Positions 42,594 to 51,157 are shown, numbered from the stretch's first letter. The stretch: 64,000 nucleotides of DNA from Streptomyces sp. BHT-5-2 (GCF_019774615.1 NZ_CP081496.1:434001-498000); one strand, 5' to 3'. Notes: generated by a model from the sequence alone, not told the origin. Made by a program: numbers and translations.

Positions 42594-43548
42594 GGTCGGC
42601 GCCTCCTGCGGCGAGGGCGGGGACGGGGGTCGGGGCGGGGGCGTCCGCGGTGGAGACGGCTGCGGGCGCGGCCGGGGCGGGCCGGCGGCGGGTGGTGGTG
42701 CGGGCCGTCACCGTGCGGTAGAGGGCGTAGAGGGCGGCCGACAGGGCGATGTCGACGACCGCGACGACGCAGGCGCCGGTGTAGTCGCCGTCGAGGATCG
42801 CCTTGGAGTAGACGAGCACCGGCAGCGTGACGACGTCCTTGGCGCCGGTGAACAGCACGATCCCGAACTCGTTCAGGCACAGCACCAGGACCAGGGCACC
42901 GCCGGCGGCGAGTGAGGGCAGTGCCTCGGGCAGGATCACCGTCCGCACGATCCGCCACGGACCGGCGCCCAGCGATCCGGCGACCTCCAGTTGCGCGGTC
43001 TCCACCTGCGTGAACGCGGCGAGCAGCGGGCGCATCACGAACGGCGTGAAGTAGGTGACCTCGGCCAGCAGCACGCCCCAGGGGGTGTGCAGGAAGTCCA
43101 GCGGCCCGTGGGCGGCGCCGGTGACGTCCGTCCACAGTCCGTTGGCGATACCGGCGGTGCCGTAGAGGAACAGCAGGGCGAGGGTGATCAGGAAGGACGG
43201 GAAGGCCAGGAAGACGTCGACGAAGCGGGCCAGCGCCCGGCCGCCGGGGAACGGGACGAAGGCGATGACCAGCGAGAGCAGCAGGCCGAGGAGGAGCGCG
43301 CCGAGGGTGGCGCCGACCGCGATCAGCACGGTGTTGGCCAGCGCGTCCCGGAAGGAGGCGGTGGCCAGCACGGCGGTGTACGGGGCGGTGGACGGTCCGC
43401 CGCCGTTCTCCGGGGTGACGGACTGGCGGGCCACCAGGGCGAGCGGGTAGAGGAAGACCAGCGCGAGGGCGGCGACGGGCGGCAGGGCCCACAGGGCGGC
43501 GGTCCGGGGGCGGCGCGGCCCGGCGGCCGTCGGGGAGCGGTCAGGCAT
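42580..43548 (-). CDS. ABC transporter permease (phosphonate-type), first
   Basis: A 322-aa permease. Membrane segments begin at ALWALPPVAALALVFLYPLA; the cytoplasmic loop is LEVAGSLGAGPWRIVRTVIL then PEALPSLAAGGAL. The C-terminal 40 residues are Ala/Pro-rich and probably unstructured. Overlaps the ATPase gene (ends at 43541) and the next permease, so the operon is translationally coupled. Confidence 0.87.
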   Translation of the reverse strand: MPDRSPTAAGPRRPRTAALWALPPVAALALVFLYPLALVARQSVTPENGGGPSTAPYTAVLATASFRDALANTVLIAVGATLGALLLGLLLSLVIAFVPFPGGRALARFVDVFLAFPSFLITLALLFLYGTAGIANGLWTDVTGAAHGPLDFLHTPWGVLLAEVTYFTPFVMRPLLAAFTQVETAQLEVAGSLGAGPWRIVRTVILPEALPSLAAGGALVLVLCLNEFGIVLFTGAKDVVTLPVLVYSKAILDGDYTGACVVAVVDIALSAALYALYRTVTARTTTRRRPAPAAPAAVSTADAPAPTPVPALAAGGADRARP

Positions 43549-44752
43549 GGTGTGCCCCGCCGTCCGGGCCGTCCGCCGGGGTGCCGGTCGGGACGCCTGC
43601 CGGGGCGTCCGCCCGGAGGCCCGCCGGGACGAGGACCGCGTCCTGCGGGGCGAAGTGCAGGGCGAGTTCGGTGCCCGGCGGCGGGGTCTCGCGCAGCTCC
43701 CGCACGTCGGCCAGCACGCGGTGGCCGGCCACCTCGACGTACAGGCGGTGGGTGGCGCCGCGCCACTGGACCTCGGTGAGGGTGCCGCGCAGGGTGTTGC
43801 CGTCCGGGTCGGGGCCCGCGCCGAGGCCGAGGAGGTGCGGGCGGACGCAGAGCGTGGCGGTGGCGCCCGGGGTGGCGTCCCCGGTGCCGACGGCCAGCGG
43901 GCGGCCGGCGAACTCCACGCCGCCGGCGCCGCGCACGGTGACCGGCAGGAGGTTGGCGGTCCCGACGAACGACGCGGTGAACGCGGTGCGCGGGCTGCGG
44001 TAGAGCGCGTGCGGGGTGCCGCACTCGCGCAGCCGGGCCGACTCCAGGACGGCGATCCGGTCGGCGAGGGTCAGCGCCTCGACCTGGTCGTGGGTGACGT
44101 AGAGGATCGAGACGTCCGGCAACTCGCGGTGCAGCCGGGCGAGTTCGGTGAGCATGCCGGAGCGCAGCCGGGCGTCGAGCGCGGACAGCGGCTCGTCCAG
44201 CAGCAGCACGCCGGGGCGGATGGCGAGCGCGCGGGCGATGGCGACCCGCTGCTGCTGGCCGCCGGAGAGTTCCCGGGGGTGCCGGCCGGCGTAGGCGGCC
44301 ATGCCGGTCATCTCCAGGGCCTCGGCGACCCGGCCGGGGATCTCGGCGCGCGGGACCTTCTGCGCCTTCAGGCCGAAGGCGACGTTCTCGGCGACCTTCA
44401 TGTGCGGGAAGAGCGCGTACTGCTGCACGACCATGCCGATGCCGCGCTTGTGGGGCGGCAGGTCGGTCACGTCCCGGCCGCCGATCAGGACCCGCCCGGA
44501 GGCCGGGCGGACGAAACCGGCGACCGCCCGCAGCGCGGTGGTCTTGCCGGAGCCGGACGGGCCGATCAGGGCCATCACCTCGCCCGGTTCGACGGTCAGG
44601 TCGAGGGAGTCCAGGACGGTGTGCTCGCCGTGCCGCCCGTAGGCGACGGTGACGTGGTCGAAGCGGATGCCGGAGGCCGGGGGCGGGGCGGCGGGCGCGG
44701 CCGCGGGGGCGGGGGCCTTGGCGGAGGGGGACGTGGGAGCGGGGGCGGGCAT
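43541..44752 (-). CDS. ABC transporter ATPase (phosphonate / Fe3+-type importer)
   Basis: A 403-aa ATPase with Walker A GPSGSGKTT, Q-loop VVQQYALFPHM, signature ELSGGQQQRV, Walker B VLLLDEPLSALDARL and H-loop YVTHDQVEAL, followed by a C-terminal TOBE-type regulatory domain (LCVRPHLLGLG). This is the layout of PotA/PhnT-like importers. The first 28 residues are an Ala/Pro tail. It ends the run of four transport genes. Confidence 0.9.
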   Translation of the reverse strand: MPAPAPTSPSAKAPAPAAAPAAPPPASGIRFDHVTVAYGRHGEHTVLDSLDLTVEPGEVMALIGPSGSGKTTALRAVAGFVRPASGRVLIGGRDVTDLPPHKRGIGMVVQQYALFPHMKVAENVAFGLKAQKVPRAEIPGRVAEALEMTGMAAYAGRHPRELSGGQQQRVAIARALAIRPGVLLLDEPLSALDARLRSGMLTELARLHRELPDVSILYVTHDQVEALTLADRIAVLESARLRECGTPHALYRSPRTAFTASFVGTANLLPVTVRGAGGVEFAGRPLAVGTGDATPGATATLCVRPHLLGLGAGPDPDGNTLRGTLTEVQWRGATHRLYVEVAGHRVLADVRELRETPPPGTELALHFAPQDAVLVPAGLRADAPAGVPTGTPADGPDGGAHHA

Positions 44753-44753
44753 C

Positions 44754-45509
44754 TCACACCACTCCCAGCAGGGCGGGCAGTTCGGCGACCGAGCCGAGGA
44801 CGTGGGTGGCGCCGGCGGCCGACAGCCGGGCCGCGTCGTGGGCGCCGGTGCGCACCCCGGCGATCACCGACGCGCCGCTGCGGCGGCCGGCGATCATGTC
44901 GTAGGAGGTGTCGCCGGCCACCGCGATCTGCGCGACGTCGGCGGCGGCGCCGGTGCGGAGCAGGGCGGCCAGCACCATGTCCGGGTACGGGCGGCCGCGG
45001 CCGCCGGCGTCGGCCGGGCAGAGGGTGAGCCGGACCAGGTCGCGCCAGCCGAGCGCGTCGAGGATGGCGTCCTGGGTGACCCGGGCGAAGCCGGTGGTGA
45101 GGACGACGGTGCGGCCGGCGGCCTGGAGGGCCTCGATCGCGGCGCGGGCGCCGGGGACGGGGGCGATCCGGCCGTCGTCGACGAGGTCGCCGTAGGCCGC
45201 CTCGAAGGCGCGGTTGGCGCGCCGGGCGGCCTCCTCGGTGGCGTGCGGATCGCCGTCGGGGGCGGCGAACAGGTGCCGGAAGACGGAGATCTTGGACTCG
45301 CCCATGGTGGCGCGGACGTGGGCGAGTTGCTCGGCGTGCGCGGGGCTGCCGGGCTCGACGCCCATGTGGCGGGCGGCGGCGTCGAAGGCCCGCTCGACCA
45401 GGCCGCCGTCGGCGACGGTGGTGCCGGCCATGTCGAGGACGACGAGCCGGACGTCCTCGGGGCGGCGGGTGCCGGGGGTGTGGTCGGGGTGCGTCAACGG
45501 GCTCACCAT
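44754..45509 (-). CDS. phosphonatase-like HAD hydrolase (TIGR03351-like)
   Basis: A 251-aa HAD hydrolase. Nucleophile motif VVLDMAGTTVADGG, which resembles the DxAGTTVD start of phosphonoacetaldehyde hydrolase; then ATMGESKISVFRHLFAA, VVLTTGFARVTQ and VAGDTSYDMIAGRRSGA. Its cap lacks an obvious catalytic lysine of PhnX, which is why such proteins are called phosphonatase-like. The ATG at 45509 overlaps the end of the FAD oxidoreductase gene. Likely acts on an aldehyde formed by that enzyme. Confidence 0.82.
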   Translation of the reverse strand: MVSPLTHPDHTPGTRRPEDVRLVVLDMAGTTVADGGLVERAFDAAARHMGVEPGSPAHAEQLAHVRATMGESKISVFRHLFAAPDGDPHATEEAARRANRAFEAAYGDLVDDGRIAPVPGARAAIEALQAAGRTVVLTTGFARVTQDAILDALGWRDLVRLTLCPADAGGRGRPYPDMVLAALLRTGAAADVAQIAVAGDTSYDMIAGRRSGASVIAGVRTGAHDAARLSAAGATHVLGSVAELPALLGVV

Positions 45510-46651
45510 CCCAGTGCTTTCGCGGTGGTCTCGGCGATGGCCGGGGAGCAGGTCATACCGCGTCCGCCGGGCCCGGTGACCAGCCAGACGCCATCGCGGA
45601 CCTGCTGGCGGTGGACGACCCGGCTGGGGGCACCCCCGGCGGAGCCAGGGGGAGTGTCGGTGCACTGGGCGTAGACGCCGGCCCAGCGGTGGCGGATGCG
45701 GGGCAGCGGGCGGCCCAGGATCGCCTCGACGACGCCGGTGAGGTGCTCGTAGGGCTCCTCGACGGTGTCGAAGGCGAACGGGGTCTCGTACTCGTGGGTG
45801 TCGCCGATGGTCAGGCCGCCGTCGGCGCGCTGGACCATCAGCAGCTGCATCTTGTGGGCGGCGGCGGTCGGGGTCTGCGCCTGGCCTGCGTCGAGGGCGT
45901 CCAGGGCGTCGCCGCGGTAGGCGGGGTAGTAGCGGAAGCTGTCGGCGTCGGCGACGGAGGTGGTGAGCGCCTCGCCGAGCGGGTCGGTCTGCATCATCTG
46001 CAGGCGCACCCGGCGCACCGGCAGGTCGGGGACGAGCTCGCGGACCAGCCCGCCGAGCCAGGCGCCGGTGCACAGGATCACCGCGTCGCCGTGGTGGGTG
46101 GCGCCGTGGTCGTCGCGGACCGCGCGCTCGCCGACCACGTCGCGGACCTCCCGTCCGCCGAGGTAGGTGTACCGGCCGGACGCCGACAGGGCGTCCTTCA
46201 GGGCGCGTTGGGCGACCCGGGGTTCCACCGCGGCGTCCCGTTCGCACCACAGGGCGCCGGTGAACTCGCCGCGCAGGGCGGGGTTGAGGGCGCGGGCCTG
46301 CGCGGCGTCGAGGAGGCGGTAGCCGCGGGCGGCGGCGTCCGGGCGACGGGTCGCGGCCTCGGCGACGGCGCGCTCGGTGTCGTTGCGGACGACGGTCAGC
46401 GAACCGATGGCGCGGAAGCCGATGCCGGGGACGCGGGCGCCGATGCCCTCCCAGAGTTCGCGGGCGCGCAGCGCGGTGTCCAGCTCCTCGCCGCCGGCCC
46501 GGCCGCTGACCCAGATCTGTCCGAAGTTGCGGACCGAGGCGCCGCGGGCCTCGGCCTCCCGCTCGATGTGCAGGACCTCGTGCCCTCGTTCAACTGCGTG
46601 CCAGGCGTGCAGGGTTCCCAGCACGCCGGCTCCGACGACTATGACTCGCAT
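45503..46651 (-). CDS. FAD-dependent oxidoreductase of the TIGR03364 type
   Basis: A 382-aa DAO-family flavoenzyme. FAD motif VIVVGAGVLGTLHAWHAVER, the GASVRNFGQIWVSG active-site segment, MQLLMVQRADGGLTIGDTHE and the C-terminal VTGPGGRGMTCSPAIAET. In other bacteria this family sits in 2-aminoethylphosphonate loci and is thought to oxidise an N-substituted amino phosphonate. An in-frame insertion of about 11 residues (PPGSAGGAPSR) near residue 335 is encoded by a palindromic repeat (45623-45655). First gene of the operon. Confidence 0.83.
   Translation of the reverse strand: MRVIVVGAGVLGTLHAWHAVERGHEVLHIEREAEARGASVRNFGQIWVSGRAGGEELDTALRARELWEGIGARVPGIGFRAIGSLTVVRNDTERAVAEAATRRPDAAARGYRLLDAAQARALNPALRGEFTGALWCERDAAVEPRVAQRALKDALSASGRYTYLGGREVRDVVGERAVRDDHGATHHGDAVILCTGAWLGGLVRELVPDLPVRRVRLQMMQTDPLGEALTTSVADADSFRYYPAYRGDALDALDAGQAQTPTAAAHKMQLLMVQRADGGLTIGDTHEYETPFAFDTVEEPYEHLTGVVEAILGRPLPRIRHRWAGVYAQCTDTPPGSAGGAPSRVVHRQQVRDGVWLVTGPGGRGMTCSPAIAETTAKALGW
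45623..45655. repeat. palindromic Streptomyces-type repeat inserted in a coding region
   Basis: GGGGGCACCCCC (45626-45637) followed by CGGCGGAGCCAGGGGGAG. This kind of C/G-run palindrome is scattered through Streptomyces genomes. Here it is in frame within the FAD oxidoreductase. Confidence 0.6.
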
Positions 46652-46725
46652 GCCCCAGACGGTCGCGGCGGCGGGTGACCCGGAGGGGACGGTTCGGCGA
46701 CGGGACGGTTAACACGCCTTCAAAC

Positions 46726-46741
46726 TTGGCCTAGACCCGTT
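46726..46741. promoter_or_regulatory. candidate GntR/HutC operator before the phosphonate operon
   Basis: TTGGCCTAGACCCGTT contains the dyad TGGCCTAGACC, close to the TGGTCTAGACCA-type sites bound by HutC-class regulators such as DasR. It lies 75-90 bp upstream of the FAD oxidoreductase start, and a GntR gene follows upstream. Confidence 0.55.
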
Positions 46742-46840
46742 ATCATTTCGTGACCTGAACCCCAACTGCCCGCCCCCGCCCACCGGGTAGACATCGGCCA
46801 GGGGCCCACCCACCCCCTACGGGCTCCTCCCCCGCCCCCC

Positions 46841-47629
46841 CTACGGGCCCTCGGTCCGCCCCCGCGCCCCACCGCCGCCCAGATGCGTGGTGAACGAGAA
46901 CCGGTCGCCCCGGTAGAGCGAGCGGACCCGCTCCAGCGGACGGCCCTCGGTGTCCCGGGACAGCCGGTGGATGAGGAGCATCGGCAGCGCGCCCGGCGTG
47001 CCGATCAGCAGCGCCTCGCGCGGAGTGGCCAGGACCGTCTCCAGGCGCTCGTCCGCGTCCCCGAAGGCGATGCCGAGCCGCTCGCGGAGGTAGGCGTAGA
47101 AGGACGAGTCCGGCTCGAAGCCGGCCGCCAGGTCCGGGACCCGGGACACCGCGACATAGGTGCTCTCCAGGCCGACCCGCTCGTCGTCGGCGAGCAGCAC
47201 CCGCTCCATGTGCCACACCGCGTCGCCCGCGGAGAGCCCCAGATCGCGGGCGAGCACCGGCGGAGCGGCGAAGCGGTCCAGCGAGACGAGGTGCCGGCCG
47301 GGCCTGCGGCCCTGGCGGCGGACGCCCTCGGTGTAGCTGGCGAGCGAGAGCGGCTGCTCCATCTTGGGCCCGGCGACGACCGTGCCGCGCCCCATCCGGC
47401 GCAGTCGCCCCTCCAGCACCAGCTCCCGGAGCGCCTGGCGCAGCGTCTCGCGGGACACCTCGAAGCGCAGGGCCAGTTCGCGCTCGGCGGGCAGCGGTTC
47501 GCCCTCGCCCAACTCCTCCAGCAGGGCGGCGAGATCGACCTTCGCCGCGTAGTACTTGGGGATGCGTCCGTGCTCGGGAATGCCGGACCGGACGGGTGCG
47601 CCAGGATCCTGGCCGTACGGGAACTCCAC
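46841..47629 (-). CDS. GntR-family (HutC subfamily) regulator
   Basis: A 262-aa regulator: winged helix GEPLPAERELALRFEVSRET then LRQALRELVLEGRLRRMGRG, and a UTRA effector domain (PLSLASYTEGVRRQGRRPGR, VWHMERVLLADDERVGLEST, SSFYAYLRERLGIAFGDADE, PMLLIHRLSRDTEGRPLERV). The GTG at 47629 is the start. It lies just upstream of the phosphonate genes in the same direction and most likely represses them until a phosphonate or sugar-like ligand binds. Confidence 0.9.
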   Translation of the reverse strand: MEFPYGQDPGAPVRSGIPEHGRIPKYYAAKVDLAALLEELGEGEPLPAERELALRFEVSRETLRQALRELVLEGRLRRMGRGTVVAGPKMEQPLSLASYTEGVRRQGRRPGRHLVSLDRFAAPPVLARDLGLSAGDAVWHMERVLLADDERVGLESTYVAVSRVPDLAAGFEPDSSFYAYLRERLGIAFGDADERLETVLATPREALLIGTPGALPMLLIHRLSRDTEGRPLERVRSLYRGDRFSFTTHLGGGGARGRTEGP

Positions 47630-47724
47630 CCGGGGATCTTCGCATCAGGGCGGGCGGGCGGACGCGGGGACCCTCGGGCGCGGCAGGGACGCGGCCGGTA
47701 CCCGGCCGGTACCCGGCCGGTTCA

Positions 47725-47784
47725 CACCCGATATGCGTCCGGCTCGCATCCAGTACGCACCCGATATGCGTCCGGCTCGCATCC
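47725..47784. repeat. two perfect 27-bp direct repeats upstream of the GntR gene
   Basis: Copies at 47725-47751 and 47758-47784 (33-bp period). Each contains ATGCGTCCGGCTCGCAT, a short dyad (ATGCG...CGCAT). Just before them, GGTACCCGGCC occurs twice in tandem. They sit 95-155 bp upstream of the GntR start, so they may be regulator binding sites. Confidence 0.9.
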
Positions 47785-47862
47785 GACAGGACGGCGCGGC
47801 GGCACGACGGCGGGCGCCAACTCGCCCCGGACACACGGGGGTTCACCCCCTACGGCATACCC

Positions 47863-49059
47863 CTAGCGGAACAGCCCCTTCAGCACCAGCTCCGCCGCGC
47901 CGTCCGCGACCGCGCGGGAGCCGCCGCGGGCCGGCGCCACCGGTATCGCGGCGGCGGCCCCGGGACCGCCGCCGGAGGCCGCGCCCGGCCGGCCGCGCAG
48001 CGCCGCATGGTCGGCCAGGACCCGGGCCACGCCGTCCCGGAACACCTCCGGGTGGGCCAGGACGGTGCGGCCGCCGAGCAGCACCCGGTCGATGTCGAGC
48101 AGTTCGACGAGGTTGGCCGCGGCCACGCCCAGCACCCGGGCCGCCGCCGGCAGGTCGCCGCGGGCCACCGCGGCCAGGCACAGCGCCTCGACGCAGCCGC
48201 GCCGCCCGCAGCCGCACCGCGGCCCGTCCAGCTGCACCACCTGGTGGCCGAACTCGCCCGCCCCGGTGTGCGGCCCGCGGTAGAGGCCGCCGTCGAGGAC
48301 GAGCCCGGCGCCGAGCCCCGTCCCCAGGTGGAGATAGGCGAACGAGCCGCCGTCCTCCTCGGGCGTGCGACCGAGGCCGAGGGCCGCCGCGTTGGTGTCC
48401 TTGTCGAGGACGACGGGCAGGCCGAGGCGGGCGGCGAGCGCGTCCCGCAGCGGGAAGCCGTCCCACCGGGGGGCGCCGGTGACCTGGCGCAGGACGCCGG
48501 TCGCATGGTCCAGGGGCCCCGGGCAGGCCACGCCCGCGCCGAGCACCTGCGGTCCGCCCGCCGCCCGCCGCAGCGCCGCGACCTCCCGGGCGACGGTGGC
48601 CAGGACGGGCCCGGCACCGGCGCCGAAGTCCAGCGGCGCACGGCGGACGGCGACCGGCCGGCCGGTGAGGTCGGCCAGGACGCAGATGATCTCGTCGCGG
48701 TCGAGGTGGACGCCGACGGCGTGCCGGGCGCCGGGGACGAGCCGCAGCACGGTACGGGGCTTGCCGCCCGTGGAGGCCCGGCGGCCGGCCTCGGCGACCA
48801 GGCCGCCGGCGCGCAGCCGTGCAGTGATCTTGCTGACCGCCTGCGGGGTGAGCCCGGTCCGCTCGGCCAGCTCCAGCCGGCTCGCGCCCTCCTCCCCCGC
48901 GGTACGCAGCAGCCCCAGCACCAGGGCGGCGTTGTGCCCGCGCAGGGCAAGGAGGTTGGCGCCGGGCGGGGCGGGGGTCCCCGGGGCGGCCGACGCCCCC
49001 GGCGCGCCCTCCCGCCGCTCGCCGCCGCCGTCCGGGTGATCGGAATCGTTGCTGCTCAC
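47863..49059 (-). CDS. ROK-family transcriptional regulator (NagC/XylR-like)
   Basis: A 398-aa regulator. The N-terminal winged helix is HNAALVLGLLRTAGEEGASR then TGLTPQAVSKITARLRAGGL. The ROK domain has ATP-type motif LDKDTNAAALGLGRT, LHLGTGLGAGLVLDGGLYRG and the zinc motif GHQVVQLDGPRCGCGRRGC. It normally binds a sugar or sugar phosphate as inducer. The GTG at 49059 directly follows GGGAGG, so its RBS is unusually close or the start is elsewhere. Divergent from a Gfo/Idh/MocA oxidoreductase, with a good operator palindrome between. Confidence 0.88.
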   Translation of the reverse strand: MSSNDSDHPDGGGERREGAPGASAAPGTPAPPGANLLALRGHNAALVLGLLRTAGEEGASRLELAERTGLTPQAVSKITARLRAGGLVAEAGRRASTGGKPRTVLRLVPGARHAVGVHLDRDEIICVLADLTGRPVAVRRAPLDFGAGAGPVLATVAREVAALRRAAGGPQVLGAGVACPGPLDHATGVLRQVTGAPRWDGFPLRDALAARLGLPVVLDKDTNAAALGLGRTPEEDGGSFAYLHLGTGLGAGLVLDGGLYRGPHTGAGEFGHQVVQLDGPRCGCGRRGCVEALCLAAVARGDLPAAARVLGVAAANLVELLDIDRVLLGGRTVLAHPEVFRDGVARVLADHAALRGRPGAASGGGPGAAAAIPVAPARGGSRAVADGAAELVLKGLFR

Positions 49060-49082
49060 CCTCCCATTCTCCGCACTGCTTG

Positions 49083-49109
49083 CACTTTGGCAACAGCGTT
49101 GCGAAAGTG
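49083..49109. promoter_or_regulatory. 27-bp palindromic operator for the ROK regulator
   Basis: CACTTTGGCAAC and GTTGCGAAAGTG flank AGC; only one position per arm mismatches. It sits between the divergent ROK and oxidoreductase genes, 7 bp before the ATG at 49116 and 24 bp from the ROK start. Its form resembles ROK-repressor sites. Confidence 0.7.
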
Positions 49110-49115
49110 GAAGGC

Positions 49116-50252
49116 ATGAGCGACCCCGAAGCACCCGGCGCCCCCGCCGCGACCGCGACCCGCACCGCCCCCTTCCGCGTCGGCCTGATCGGTTACGGCC
49201 TGGCGGGCTCGGTCTTCCACGCCCCGCTGATCGCCGCCACCGACGGGCTGCTGCTCGACACCGTCTCGACCGGCAGCCCCGAGCGGCAGGCCCTGGCCCG
49301 CGCCGAGCACCCGCAGGTCCGCACGGTGGCCACCGCCCAGGAGGTCCTGGACCGGGCCGCCGCCGGCGACCTCGACCTGATCGTGCTGGCCTCGCCGAAC
49401 AAGACGCACGTACCGCTCGCCACCGCCGCCCTGGAGGCCGGCGCCGCGGTCGTCGTCGACAAGCCGCTGGCCGCCACCGCCGCCGAGGCCGAACAGCTCG
49501 CCGCGCTCGCCGACCGCCGCGGCCTGCTGCTCTCGGTCTTCCAGAACCGCCGCTGGGACAACGACTTCCGCACCGTCCGCCAACTCCTCGCGGACGGCGC
49601 GCTCGGCGCGGTGCAGCGCTTCGAGTCCCGCTTCGAACGCTGGCGGCCGCAGCCCAAGGGCGGCTGGCGCGAGTCCGGCGACCCGGCCGAGCTGGGCGGA
49701 CTCCTCTACGACCTCGGCAGCCACCTCGTCGACCAGGCGCTGACCCTCTTCGGCCCGGCGGCCTCGGTCTACGCCGAGTCCGACGTCCGCCGCCCGGGCG
49801 CCGAGGCCGACGACGACACCTTCCTCGCCGTCACCCATGCCAACGGCGTCCGCTCCCACCTCTGGGTGAGCGCCACCGCACCCCTGCTGGGCCCCCGCTT
49901 CCGGGTACTGGGCGACAAGGCCGGCTACACCAAGCACGGCCTGGACCCGCAGGAGGCGGCGCTGCGCGAGGGCCGGCGCCCGGGCGACGAGGACGCGGAG
50001 TGGGGCGTGGAACCGAGGGCCTGCTGGGGCCGGCTCGGCGCCGGGGCGTCCCCGCGGATGGGCGGCGGCGACCCGGTGCCGACGCTGCCGGGCGACTACC
50101 CCGCGTACTACGCCGCGATCGTCCGCGCCCTGCGGGACGGCGGCGAGCCGCCGGTGACCGCCGCCGAGGCCGCGGCCGCGCTGCGGGTCCTGGAGGCCGC
50201 CAGGACGTCGGCGGCCGAGGGCCGCACGGTCCGCATCGGGGACGGCGCATGA
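49116..50252 (+). CDS. Gfo/Idh/MocA-family oxidoreductase
   Basis: A 378-aa NAD(P)-dependent sugar or inositol dehydrogenase-like enzyme. N-terminal fold VGLIGYGLAGSVFHAPLIAA, DLIVLASPNKTHVPLATAAL, and the EKP-type motif VVDKPLAATAAEAEQL; then FQNRRWDNDFRTVRQLLADG and FESRFERWRPQPKGGW. A catalytic His is likely in DLGSHLVDQAL. The ATG at 49116 follows GGAAGGC. The neighbouring ROK gene suggests control by a sugar. Stop overlaps the next start. Confidence 0.92.
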   Translation: MSDPEAPGAPAATATRTAPFRVGLIGYGLAGSVFHAPLIAATDGLLLDTVSTGSPERQALARAEHPQVRTVATAQEVLDRAAAGDLDLIVLASPNKTHVPLATAALEAGAAVVVDKPLAATAAEAEQLAALADRRGLLLSVFQNRRWDNDFRTVRQLLADGALGAVQRFESRFERWRPQPKGGWRESGDPAELGGLLYDLGSHLVDQALTLFGPAASVYAESDVRRPGAEADDDTFLAVTHANGVRSHLWVSATAPLLGPRFRVLGDKAGYTKHGLDPQEAALREGRRPGDEDAEWGVEPRACWGRLGAGASPRMGGGDPVPTLPGDYPAYYAAIVRALRDGGEPPVTAAEAAAALRVLEAARTSAAEGRTVRIGDGA

Positions 50253-50737
50253 ACGCCCCGGCCGTCGAGGACGAAATACGCACCCTGGAAGCGCACGAAC
50301 GCCGCCTGGTCTTCGACGCGTTCGGCAACGAGGACGCCTGGGAACTGGGTTCGCTGCTGGCCGGACTGGCGCGGGAACGGGGCGCCGCGGTGACCATCGG
50401 CATCCGGCGCGGCGCCCAGCGACTCTTCCACTGCGCACTGCCGGGCACCTCCGCCGACAACGACGCCTGGATCGCCCGCAAGTCCGCCGTCGTCGAACGG
50501 TACGCGGAGTCGTCGTTCCTGGTCGGCGCCCGCTTCCGCGCCAAGGGCCGGACGTTCGAGGAGTCCTCCCACCTGGACCCGGACCGCTTCGCCGCGCACG
50601 GCGGGGCGTTCCCCATCCGGGTACGCGGCACGGGCGTCATCGGCGTGATCGCGGTCTCCGGCCTCCCCCAGGCCGAGGACCACGCACTGGTCGTGACTGC
50701 CCTCGAACGGTTCCTGGCGGGGCCGCGCCCCACGTAG
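50249..50737 (+). CDS. UPF0303 / heme-degrading-domain-like protein
   Basis: A 162-aa protein of the UPF0303 family (HbpS/GlcG-like fold): RLVFDAFGNEDAWELGSLLA, GAAVTIGIRRGAQRLFHCAL, DNDAWIARKSAVVERYAESS and AFPIRVRGTGVIGVIAVSGL. Frequently paired with Gfo/Idh/MocA enzymes in Streptomyces. Overlaps the upstream stop by ATGA. Its final codons FLAGPRPT lie in a 22-bp direct duplication that continues past the stop. Confidence 0.85.
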   Translation: MNAPAVEDEIRTLEAHERRLVFDAFGNEDAWELGSLLAGLARERGAAVTIGIRRGAQRLFHCALPGTSADNDAWIARKSAVVERYAESSFLVGARFRAKGRTFEESSHLDPDRFAAHGGAFPIRVRGTGVIGVIAVSGLPQAEDHALVVTALERFLAGPRPT

Positions 50738-50761
50738 CCCTGGCGGGGCCGCGCCCCACGT
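50714..50761. repeat. 22-bp direct duplication at the edge of the repeat locus
   Basis: Bases 50714-50735 and 50740-50761 are identical (CTGGCGGGGCCGCGCCCCAC then GT). The second copy abuts the left end of the large repeat locus. It may be a target duplication or slippage product. Confidence 0.9.
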
Positions 50762-50913
50762 CTTCGGCTTTCCCGCCGTAGGGGTTCGCCTTTTGCGCCT
50801 GCGGCGCGGGTCCGCTGCGCGGGGGCTGTTCCGGCCCGCTGCGCGGGCGTTGTTGGTCCGCTGCGCGGGGCCGGTCCGCTGCGCGGGGCTGTCGGGTGCG
50901 GTGACGGGCCTCC

Positions 50914-50966
50914 GGGGCAGGGGTGTGCCGGACTGCTTCGCTTTACGTCCGGCACACCCCTGCCCC
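50914..50966. repeat. hairpin A in arm R1
   Basis: 19-bp perfect stem (50914-50932 with 50948-50966) built on GGGGTGTGCCGGA, and 15-nt loop CTGCTTCGCTTTACG. Confidence 0.97.
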
Positions 50967-51157
50967 TCCGACCCGTCCCCTCCCGTTGTGGGTCATGAAA
51001 ACCCGTAGACGGGGCAACGGTTGCCGGGTCCCTGCGGGCTCTGGACTGATGGGCGACCGTCCTCGAACGAGTAGCCGTCGGCCCTCAACAAGCAACCGTC
51101 AGCGGACCACTGGGGCCAGCCCCCACCCACCGTCTTATGACCACCCACGGGAGGGGA

